From: Acidobacteriota bacterium
Lineage (GTDB): Bacteria; Acidobacteriota; Terriglobia; UBA7540
Direction: 5' to 3'
DNA length: 5,679 nt
NCBI GenBank assembly: GCA_021789565.1
Contig: JAJYJL010000631.1
Span: 1 to 5,679 of the forward strand
Under the pieces are notes generated by a model. It made no database searches. It saw nothing but the letters and a program-made list of their open reading frames with translations, and was not told where the DNA came from. The translations under genes were made by a program, and so were the position numbers. Positions 1 through 5,250 of this stretch are shown here, piece by piece (positions within the stretch are counted from its first letter, which is position 1; each line of letters starts with the position of its first letter).

Positions 1-1
1 G

Positions 2-844
2 ACCGTCGATCAAATGAACCCGAAGTTATGTGCGGAAACGATCGAAAAAAATCGTGACGTGATTGTGGGAGTAAAAACGGCCCACTACTGGACCGAGAAA
101 CCTTGGGACGGAGAGCACCAGCCGTGGGCGGCTGTTGATCGCGCCGAAGAGTGCGGCCGCATGGCAAACGTGCCGGTGATGGTTGACTTCTGGCCGCGCC
201 CGCCGTTGCGATCGTATGCTGAGCTGATTCTCAAAAAAATGCGGCCTGGCGACATCCACACGCACGTCTTCGCGCAGCAATTCCCCATCATCCTTGGGAA
301 CGGCAAGGTGAATCCCATCATGGAAGAGGCTCGCAAGCGGGGAGTGATCTTTGACGTAGGGCATGGCGGTGGAAGCTTCTGGTTCCGGAACGCGGTCCCG
401 GCAGTGGAACAGGGGTTCCTGCCCGATTCGATCTCAACAGACCTGCACACGGAAAGCATGACCACCAAGGCCATCAGTATGGTGAACGTGATGTCGAAAT
501 TTCTGGCTATGGGAGTTCCTTTGGAAACTGTGATCCGTGAGTCGACAGTAAATCCGGCGCATGAAATTCACCGGCCGGAGCTGGGAAGTCTCTCAGTGGG
601 TAGCATGGCGGATATTGCTGTCCTCCAGGAACTGCACGGAAAGTACAGTTATTCCGACGACGGATACGCGCGGATGGATGGCAATGCGAAACTGATCGCC
701 CGCATGACGGTCCGCGCCGGCCGGATTGTGTTTGACCCCTCAGGCCTCAGCATGGTGGAGTGGAGGAAAGCACGCAAACAGTATTTCACGCCGCCTAATC
801 AGGGTTCAGGGAAACCTTCGACAGCGGATGACTTCCCGCGATAG
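2..844 (+). CDS. Amidohydrolase/deacetylase-family metallohydrolase, 5'-truncated
   Basis: This is the C-terminal ~280 residues of a TIM-barrel metal-dependent hydrolase (amidohydrolase superfamily, dihydroorotase/deacetylase-like). The frame is open back to base 2, so ATG 14 is probably an internal Met; the N-terminal HxH metal motif expected for the family lies outside the window. Numbering from that Met, K21 in VGVKTAHYW fits the carboxylated bridging lysine, H82/H84 in GDIHTH fit the strand-6 histidine, and D143 in STDLH fits the catalytic Asp of strand 8. The GHGGGSFWFRNA stretch and the C-terminal ELGSLSVGSMADIAVL segment (return to the small beta domain) are typical. The expected strand-5 histidine position instead reads VMVDFWPRPP, with Asp (D58). 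The physiological substrate cannot be told; family members act on cyclic amides, N-acyl amino acids or related compounds. The gene ends with TAG, and the following gene is ~600 nt away, so no operon link is seen. Confidence 0.88.
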   Translation, partial: TVDQMNPKLCAETIEKNRDVIVGVKTAHYWTEKPWDGEHQPWAAVDRAEECGRMANVPVMVDFWPRPPLRSYAELILKKMRPGDIHTHVFAQQFPIILGNGKVNPIMEEARKRGVIFDVGHGGGSFWFRNAVPAVEQGFLPDSISTDLHTESMTTKAISMVNVMSKFLAMGVPLETVIRESTVNPAHEIHRPELGSLSVGSMADIAVLQELHGKYSYSDDGYARMDGNAKLIARMTVRAGRIVFDPSGLSMVEWRKARKQYFTPPNQGSGKPSTADDFPR

Positions 845-925
845 AAAATGACGGGACCTGAAACAGATCGATCTGAGTGTACCCTGCTGCCCCTTAGGTC
901 ATCTGTAGTTTTGCTTTAGTTTAAC

Positions 926-954
926 TTTCATTCCGGGTTTGGTGCGGAATGAAA
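926..954. repeat. Perfect 10-bp inverted repeat with 9-nt loop (possible terminator)
   Basis: TTTCATTCCG (926-935) is exactly complementary to CGGAATGAAA (945-954), with the loop GGTTTGGTG between them. It lies 82 nt after the amidohydrolase stop codon. There is no T-run directly after it on either strand, so it is not a standard intrinsic terminator. It could end transcription in a less canonical way, protect an mRNA 3' end, or be a protein-binding dyad. A match this long is unlikely by chance in a window of this size. Confidence 0.6.
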
Positions 955-990
955 TGACGAACATTCCTTCAGGGCGCGTGGCTGGGTCAT

Positions 991-1012
991 GCCGGTTCGG
1001 TCGTTAACCGGC
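991..1012. repeat. Perfect 7-bp inverted repeat with 8-nt loop
   Basis: GCCGGTT (991-997) pairs with AACCGGC (1006-1012) around the loop CGGTCGTT. A stem of this length is expected to occur a few times by chance in a window of this size, so it matters only as part of the dyad cluster in this interval. Confidence 0.35.
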
Positions 1013-1114
1013 TTAAAGCGGACGGAGTAAAGCAATCCTCTCAGCCCATGCCAGGAGTTTTCTCCGGCCGCATGATTGAGATTGTTGACCCACGATCTAA
1101 TGAGTTTAGGAGTT

Positions 1115-1132
1115 CCCCGGCTCTGCCGGAGG
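1115..1132. repeat. GC-rich hairpin, bulged stem
   Basis: CCGGC (1117-1121) and GCCGG (1125-1129) form a 5-bp stem around the triloop TCT. The flanking CC and GG can extend it to seven pairs with a single bulged A (1130). No T-run follows. Its role is unknown. Confidence 0.3.
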
Positions 1133-1389
1133 AGCATCACGGGGAGATTCCCAGACATTCGGTACGAAACCCCTGAGCAAACGTTCTATCCGTCAGTCAC
1201 GCCTGAGATCGCAAACGGATTCACCCAATTCGTTATTCACAATCTTGAAACCGGGGGCGGGTTTACCCGGGCCCCAAAGCAAATTAGCCCCAACAGCGTA
1301 AGCTACGTTCCTACGCCGGTGCGTTGAGTGCCCATCAAGCACCACGGAATAGAAGCCTGGCTGTATATCGTTCCTTGCCCAGGCGTTCG

Positions 1390-1418
1390 TTGACCACCCG
1401 TTTGGGTTCGGCTAGAAT
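1390..1418 (+). promoter_or_regulatory. Sigma70-type promoter for the NtrB-like kinase operon
   Basis: TTGACC at 1390-1395 (5/6 to the -35 consensus) and TAGAAT at 1413-1418 (5/6 to the -10 consensus) are separated by an ideal 17-nt spacer. Transcription would start near 1425, leaving a leader of about 37 nt before the TTG start at 1462. It sits inside the longest possible reading frame of the kinase, which argues against starts further upstream. It would drive the kinase and the coupled NtrC-like regulator. Confidence 0.65.
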
Positions 1419-1451
1419 CGTAATCATTAAGGTTCATGAGAGGTGGTCCGC

Positions 1452-1464
1452 GAGGATCGCATTG
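1452..1464 (+). promoter_or_regulatory. Ribosome binding site that decides the kinase start (TTG 1462)
   Basis: GAGGA (1452-1456) lies 5 nt before TTG 1462. The more upstream in-frame TTG at 1324 has no comparable purine-rich site and precedes the predicted promoter. The first in-frame ATG (1513) would cut into the first membrane helix. Confidence 0.55.
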
Positions 1465-2973
1465 ATCAAACGCATCCTGCATTTTCGATTCAGAACACGA
1501 CTGGTACTCGTGATGTTTCTCATAACGGCCACCACGAGTGCCATTCTCATGGTCGCTTACATCCAGCACAACCGCCGAATTAAGGCTTACGTGGCGGGAC
1601 AGACGTCCGATCTTGGCGAAATCATCGCCCTAACTCAGGCCAGGATTGGCCCCAAAGTGGATCGGCGTGAGGCCCTGAGCGAATACCTGAACGCCCTGAA
1701 AGGCGCAGGTCTATCCTCGATTAACGTTTTGTCGCCCACTGGCGAAGTGGTGGCGAGCACCAACCCTCACCAGATTGGAACGAAAGTCAAGTTGCGAAAG
1801 CGAAAAACCAGTACCAAGGAAGGCCCCATTCAGATTACAGCACAACTGCGCGATATTGACACAGACACGCAGACCGGGCAGCAACACTATGACATAAGAT
1901 TCCCCATTATCCAGGGGGAAAAAGTTATCGGTTATGTCCAGGTGGGCGGGGAAATGGACGAAGTCGGCTCGATGCTCAACCGTGTTTATTTTCTTTGGCT
2001 GGTCTGGATTGTTATTACGATGCTGGCTGGAATGTTTGCCATCGTTTACCTTACCTTCCGGTTTACCAAACCGATCGATCAGCTGGTGGAAGGCGCAGAC
2101 CAGGTGGCACAGGGCAATCTTTATGTCTCCATTCCGGAGAGGGGGTCTGATGAAATGGGGCTCTTGGCTCGTACGTTCAATCAAATGGCGGAACGTCTGC
2201 GTGATGCCCGTGAACTCCAGAAACGACTGAATGAAGCGGAAAAATCGTCCCTGCTCGGCCATTTTGCCTCGACCGTCGCGCACGAGGTCCGAAACTCCCT
2301 GAACTTCCTGAATTTGAGTATTGATCAGATCCGGGCCAAGCGCTGGCTGCCGGCCGAATCGCCCGGCCGGGAATTACGTGCCAGCCTGGCCAATATGAAA
2401 GACGAGATTACGCGATTGAATCGTCTGGTCAACGATTTCCTTGCCGTGGGAAGGCAGACTCCCCCGAAGTTGGCACCGTGCGACTTGAAAGCTGTCGTGG
2501 AACAGGCAGTCAGCCTTGTGGAAAAGCAAGCAAAGGCACAGGACATCAGTATTATCTCGAGCTTGCCTCCGGGTTTACCGGCGCTTCGAGCTGATGCTGA
2601 ACAACTCAAGACTTGTTTTTTGAATATCCTGACCAACTCCGTGCAGGCAATGCCCCACGGGGGATCGATCCATATCGAGGCAAGTCAGATGCTGGATGGT
2701 GACAACGGGCCGCGACTACAACTGCGGTTCAGGGACACCGGTCCGGGCATTCCGGAAGAAGACAGGGAGAAAATCTTCGCTCCTTATTTTTCCACGAAGG
2801 TGACTGGTTTTGGATTAGGGCTGGCGATCACCAGAAAGATCGTTGAAGACCACGGAGGTCAAGTTTTCGTCGCGCGCAAGAGCGCCCCTGGTACAGAGAT
2901 GGTCGTGGAATTTCAAATCTCCGGTCCGGTGGTCGGACGCACTCCGGATCTTGCCAGTTCGGCGGTTGCGTGA
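1462..2973 (+). CDS. Membrane sensor histidine kinase, NtrB/ZraS-like, Cache-HAMP-HisKA-HATPase
   Basis: This 503-residue inner-membrane kinase should autophosphorylate on His and pass phosphate to the regulator encoded next to it. Numbering from TTG 1462: a short basic N-terminus (MIKRILHFRFRTRL), TM1 ~14-34, an extracytoplasmic domain ~35-174, TM2 ~175-199, HAMP ~200-252, a coiled linker, HisKA with H274 in AHEVRN, and a HATPase domain. The ATPase domain shows the N-box (FLNILTNSVQAMP, N392), G1 box (DTGPGI, D425), F-box (APYFSTK) and G2 box (GFGLGLA, ~449-455), so it looks catalytically complete. The outer domain carries SSINVLSPTGEVVAS and later GEKVIGYVQVGG, which resemble the Cache/PDC fold; the ligand is unknown. 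The frame is open back to TTG 1324 (549 residues), but the promoter and RBS favour 1462. The HisKA/HATPase type matches kinases that partner sigma54 activators, as the neighbour confirms. Confidence 0.88.
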   Translation: MIKRILHFRFRTRLVLVMFLITATTSAILMVAYIQHNRRIKAYVAGQTSDLGEIIALTQARIGPKVDRREALSEYLNALKGAGLSSINVLSPTGEVVASTNPHQIGTKVKLRKRKTSTKEGPIQITAQLRDIDTDTQTGQQHYDIRFPIIQGEKVIGYVQVGGEMDEVGSMLNRVYFLWLVWIVITMLAGMFAIVYLTFRFTKPIDQLVEGADQVAQGNLYVSIPERGSDEMGLLARTFNQMAERLRDARELQKRLNEAEKSSLLGHFASTVAHEVRNSLNFLNLSIDQIRAKRWLPAESPGRELRASLANMKDEITRLNRLVNDFLAVGRQTPPKLAPCDLKAVVEQAVSLVEKQAKAQDISIISSLPPGLPALRADAEQLKTCFLNILTNSVQAMPHGGSIHIEASQMLDGDNGPRLQLRFRDTGPGIPEEDREKIFAPYFSTKVTGFGLGLAITRKIVEDHGGQVFVARKSAPGTEMVVEFQISGPVVGRTPDLASSAVA

Positions 2974-2988
2974 GGACTGCCTTTTATG
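2972..2988 (+). promoter_or_regulatory. RBS overlapping the kinase stop codon (translational coupling)
   Basis: GAGGA (2972-2976) begins within the kinase TGA stop (2971-2973) and is 9 nt before ATG 2986. Ribosomes ending on the kinase can re-initiate on the regulator, keeping the pair in fixed ratio. Confidence 0.6.
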
Positions 2989-4344
2989 CCCCTAGGTTCC
3001 ATCCTGGTTGTTGATGATGAGCAACGGCAGCGCGAAATATACCGTGACATTCTTCTCGACGAAGGATATGAGACCGTCACGGTCCACAGCGGCGAAGCAG
3101 CCCTCAGGCTCGTCGCGCAAAAGCGATTTGACCTTGTACTGACCGACCTGAACCTGACGGGCATGACCGGTATTGAGTTGCTTACCGAGATCCTGCAAAC
3201 AGACCCAACCGTAGCGATCGTCCTGATCACGGGTTATCCTTCCATCGAATCTGCCATTGACGCCACGAAGCGTGGGGTCTACCAATACCTGGAAAAACCG
3301 GTGGACCGTTCACGGCTCCTGGAGGTGGTCAACGACGCCTTTGAGCGGCTGGCATCGCTGAAGCGGAACATAATCGGGAACTCTCCCCCTATCAAGGAAA
3401 TGGTCCGGATGATGCTGAAGGTCGCTCCCACCTCTCACACCGTGCTGATCCTTGGCGAGAGTGGCACAGGAAAGGAGCTGGTGGCCCGGGAGATCCACAA
3501 ACACAGTCCCCGGTATCGGCAACCTTTCCTGGGGGTTAACTGTGCAGCCTTGACGGAGACCCTCCTCGAAAGCGAATTATTTGGCCACGAGAAGGGCGCT
3601 TTCACAGATGCCTATCAGCAGAAGAAGGGGGTCTTTGAACGAGCCGATCATTCCACTCTCTTTCTTGACGAGATCGGAGACACGAACCTGGCAATGCAGG
3701 CCAAGATTCTTCGGGCGCTCCAGGAACGCGAAATCCTCCGGGTAGGCGGGACAGAACCCATCAGGGTGGACGCCCGAATTATTGCAGCCACCAACCGGAA
3801 CCTGGACCAGTTGATGCGGGAAGGTAAATTCCGTGAGGACCTGTATTACCGGCTCAAGGTAATCCCGATTGTTTGCCCGCCATTGCGTGAGCGGCATGAA
3901 GACATCGAAGAACTGGCCTTACATTTTATGCGCAAAGCAGGGCTGGCCTCGGGGCGTGAGGTTCACGGGTTGTCTCCTGGAGCTCTGAATGCATTGAAGG
4001 CCTATCAGTGGCCGGGGAACGTGCGGCAGCTCGAATGGGCGATTGAGAGGGCGGTCGTGCTGGGTGAAACCGATCAGGTGGAAGTGCAGGACCTGCCGCC
4101 GGAGATTCTTCAAACAAACAAAAAAATGGCAGTTGCGGAGGTTTCGTCCTCAGCCTTGCCGCCCTCGGCGCCTCGCTTGACCCCAGTGATTCCCGAGACG
4201 TCCTGGGAAGAGCATGAGAAAGCCAAGATCATGGAGGCTTTGCAACGGACGAATGGGAACATCACTCGTGCTGCTCAGTTGCTCGGCATGACATTTCGCA
4301 CCCTTCAATATCGACTGGAAAAATTCGGCATTAAAAAGCAATAA
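2986..4344 (+). CDS. Sigma54-dependent NtrC-family response regulator (REC-AAA+-Fis HTH)
   Basis: This 452-residue cytoplasmic enhancer-binding protein should be phosphorylated by the kinase just upstream and should open sigma54-RNA polymerase promoters using ATP. The receiver (~4-120) has the acidic pocket D10/D11, phospho-acceptor D54, T82 and K104. The AAA+ domain (~129-370) shows Walker A GESGTGKE (157-164), Walker B LFLDEIGD (225-232), arginine-finger region FREDLYYRL (R283, R289) and sensor II WPGNVRQL (R347). A proline- and serine-rich linker (~375-405) leads to a Fis-type HTH (~410-450: NITRAAQLLGMTFRTLQYRL). The length and domain order match NtrC, ZraR and AtoC relatives. The odd point is the sigma54-contact loop, which reads GAFTDA (204-209, D208) instead of GAFTGA. 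All ATPase residues are intact, so it is probably active. Target genes cannot be named. Confidence 0.95.
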   Translation: MPLGSILVVDDEQRQREIYRDILLDEGYETVTVHSGEAALRLVAQKRFDLVLTDLNLTGMTGIELLTEILQTDPTVAIVLITGYPSIESAIDATKRGVYQYLEKPVDRSRLLEVVNDAFERLASLKRNIIGNSPPIKEMVRMMLKVAPTSHTVLILGESGTGKELVAREIHKHSPRYRQPFLGVNCAALTETLLESELFGHEKGAFTDAYQQKKGVFERADHSTLFLDEIGDTNLAMQAKILRALQEREILRVGGTEPIRVDARIIAATNRNLDQLMREGKFREDLYYRLKVIPIVCPPLRERHEDIEELALHFMRKAGLASGREVHGLSPGALNALKAYQWPGNVRQLEWAIERAVVLGETDQVEVQDLPPEILQTNKKMAVAEVSSSALPPSAPRLTPVIPETSWEEHEKAKIMEALQRTNGNITRAAQLLGMTFRTLQYRLEKFGIKKQ

Positions 4345-4349
4345 CATTT

Positions 4350-4384
4350 GGAGGTTGCAAGTCAGTTTTGCCCGGAAACCCTCC
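4350..4384 (+). repeat. Imperfect nested hairpin after the NtrC-like gene (weak terminator candidate)
   Basis: GGAGGTT (4350-4356) can pair with AACCCTCC (4377-4384) with one bulge, and GCAA (4357-4360) with TTGC (4368-4371) around a 7-nt loop. It begins 6 nt after the stop codon, where a terminator would be expected. The next bases (TTGACAAAAG) are not a T-run, so intrinsic termination is doubtful. Confidence 0.3.
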
Positions 4385-4405
4385 TTGACAAAAGAATGAT
4401 TTTGG

Positions 4406-4417
4406 TGTTGTTCAACA
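4406..4417. promoter_or_regulatory. Dyad TGTTG-TT-CAACA, possible operator
   Basis: There are two perfect 5-bp half sites with a 2-bp centre, about 145 nt before the GTG start of the OmpR-type regulator. The shape suits a dimeric DNA-binding protein. The binder is unknown, and a match this short may be chance. Confidence 0.25.
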
Positions 4418-4533
4418 TTCCCTGCTGAAGAATTTCTTTACTCAACCCCCTGCCTTATTTTGCCGAAGTTAAATGTGACTAATGAAAACTGCTCAATGAA
4501 AGGCAAATCCCGGGCCCTTTGCTGATTGTGAGG

Positions 4534-4547
4534 CAGGCGCCGGCCTG
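4534..4547 (+). repeat. GC hairpin next to the RBS of the OmpR-type regulator
   Basis: CAGGC (4534-4538) pairs with GCCTG (4543-4547) around the GCCG tetraloop. The stem ends 3 nt before the GGAG ribosome binding site (4551-4554), close enough to influence ribosome loading if it forms in the mRNA. Confidence 0.35.
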
Positions 4548-4550
4548 AAT

Positions 4551-4564
4551 GGAGAATTTGAGTG
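4551..4564 (+). promoter_or_regulatory. RBS and GTG start of the OmpR-type regulator
   Basis: GGAG (4551-4554) is 7 nt before GTG 4562. An in-frame TGA (4559-4561) directly precedes the GTG, so the protein cannot begin further upstream; GTG 4562 encodes the start of MRILVAEDD. Confidence 0.7.
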
Positions 4565-5236
4565 CGAATACTTGTCGCAGAAGATGACCGTCCTGTTGCC
4601 AGTTTTCTCAAGAAGGGGCTGGAGGCTGAGCATTATGCCGTGGACATTGTCCCCGACGGACAAGAAGCCCTTTATATGGCTGAAGAATACGACTATGACC
4701 TGGTTCTTCTCGATCTGGTTCTGCCCAGCATGGACGGGCTGCAGGTACTCCAGCAAATTCGAAATCGAAAAAAGAACTTGCCCGTCCTGGTTCTAACGGG
4801 CCGTGCCCGGGTGGAGGATCGCGTGAAGGGACTGGATCTGGGAGCGGATGATTACATGGTGAAGCCCTTCGCCTTTCGTGAACTCACCGCTCGGGTGCGG
4901 GCCCTTTTGAGGCGCGGGGACATTCCGATTGATTTCAAGCTCCAGTTTGAGAACCTTGAGATGAATCTTGTGGAACGGAGCGTCCGCCGCGGTGACAGGA
5001 AGATTGAACTTACACCCAAAGAATTTGCATTGCTGGAATACCTGATGAGAAACCAAGGCCGGGCAGTTTCCCGGCCTATGATCATTGAGCATGTTTGGAA
5101 TTTCTCTTTTGACACCATGACCAATGTGGTGGATGTTTATATCAATTACCTGCGGAAGAAGGTGAATGAAGGGGCGGAGAGAAAGCTGATCCAAACTGTC
5201 CGCGGTGTTGGTTACCGGCTGGGAAGTCCCCAATAG
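4562..5236 (+). CDS. OmpR/PhoB-family response regulator (REC-winged helix)
   Basis: This 224-residue cytoplasmic transcription factor has the usual length for the family. The receiver (~1-115) has E7/D8/D9, phospho-acceptor D51, T79 and K101, so phosphorylation should be intact; GLDLGADDYMVKPFAF with the ARVRALLRR end of helix 5 is close to the CusR/copper-type branch of the family, though metal sensing cannot be inferred. The winged-helix DNA-binding domain (~125-222) shows ELTPKEFALLEYLM, recognition helix region NVVDVYINYLRKKV, and the wing IQTVRGVGYRLG. It should bind direct-repeat sites as a dimer and work with sigma70-type polymerase, unlike the NtrC-type regulator upstream. A kinase gene starts 11 nt after its stop codon, so the two form an operon and a likely cognate pair. 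The 217-nt gap upstream suggests its own promoter. Confidence 0.94.
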   Translation: MRILVAEDDRPVASFLKKGLEAEHYAVDIVPDGQEALYMAEEYDYDLVLLDLVLPSMDGLQVLQQIRNRKKNLPVLVLTGRARVEDRVKGLDLGADDYMVKPFAFRELTARVRALLRRGDIPIDFKLQFENLEMNLVERSVRRGDRKIELTPKEFALLEYLMRNQGRAVSRPMIIEHVWNFSFDTMTNVVDVYINYLRKKVNEGAERKLIQTVRGVGYRLGSPQ

Positions 5237-5250
5237 GAGACCCGAGGATG
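5235..5250 (+). promoter_or_regulatory. RBS overlapping the OmpR-type stop codon
   Basis: AGGAGA (5235-5240) overlaps the TAG stop (5234-5236) and sits 7 nt before ATG 5248, giving close translational coupling between regulator and kinase. It also supports ATG 5248 over the in-frame ATG at 5275, which lacks a comparable site. Confidence 0.65.

Larger units (their letters stand above)
845..1389. other. Long non-coding interval rich in inverted repeats
   Basis: About 545 nt lie between the amidohydrolase stop and the kinase promoter. Short open frames exist on both strands (for example 1076-1327 on + and 928-1158 on -), but none has a good ribosome binding site, recognisable motif or family resemblance. 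The interval contains several dyads: a 12-bp palindrome (864-875), a 10-bp perfect stem-loop (926-954), a 7-bp perfect stem-loop (991-1012), a GC-rich hairpin around 1115-1132, and a G/C-run dyad around 1251-1274. It could hold a terminator for the upstream gene, an uncharacterised structured RNA, or decayed mobile DNA. I cannot choose between these from the sequence alone. Confidence 0.6.
4345..4561. other. 217-nt intergenic region with dyads upstream of the OmpR-type regulator
   Basis: No gene is seen here; the short frames are 13 codons or fewer. The region holds a hairpin-capable segment just after the NtrC-like stop (4350-4384), a 12-bp dyad TGTTG-TT-CAACA (4406-4417), a GC hairpin CAGGC-GCCG-GCCTG (4534-4547), and the RBS of the next gene. 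A perfect TTGACA (4385-4390) is present but lacks a good -10 at normal spacing. A promoter for the second two-component pair is expected here, but I cannot place it with confidence. Confidence 0.5.

Noticed and set aside
864..875. Perfect 12-bp palindrome CAGATCGATCTG
   Set aside because: About one such palindrome is expected by chance in a window this size, and nothing around it supports an operator.
980..993. Possible sigma54 -24/-12 site, TGGCTGGGTCATGC
   Set aside because: The GG and GC are separated by 9 rather than 10 nt, and no gene begins at a suitable distance downstream.
928..1158. 76-codon - strand open frame upstream of the kinase
   Set aside because: Its composition is not protein-like, it has no known motif, and it would run opposite to every gene in the window. 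The dyads at 926-954 and 991-1012 fall inside it.
1072..1176. Small + strand frame beginning ATG 1072, about 34 codons
   Set aside because: The nearest GGAG is 14 nt away and the peptide has no recognisable feature. It is too weak to call a gene.
1076..1327. 83-codon + strand open frame starting with TTG
   Set aside because: It has no ribosome binding site, no recognisable motif and only a rare start codon, and it overlaps the dyad-rich interval. It looks like a chance frame.
1711..2283. Long - strand open frame (190 codons) inside the kinase gene
   Set aside because: It is an antisense shadow of the kinase coding sequence with no RBS or motif; the + strand protein has clear domains across the same bases.
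4385..4413. Perfect -35-like TTGACA upstream of the OmpR-type gene
   Set aside because: No acceptable -10 hexamer occurs at 15-19 nt spacing; the best-placed hexamer (TTGTTC) matches the consensus poorly.
4502..4515. Possible sigma54 site with GG-N10-GC before the OmpR-type gene
   Set aside because: The GG-N10-GC spacing is right, but the -12 element reads CGGGC rather than TTGC and the -24 element is weak, so it is likely chance.
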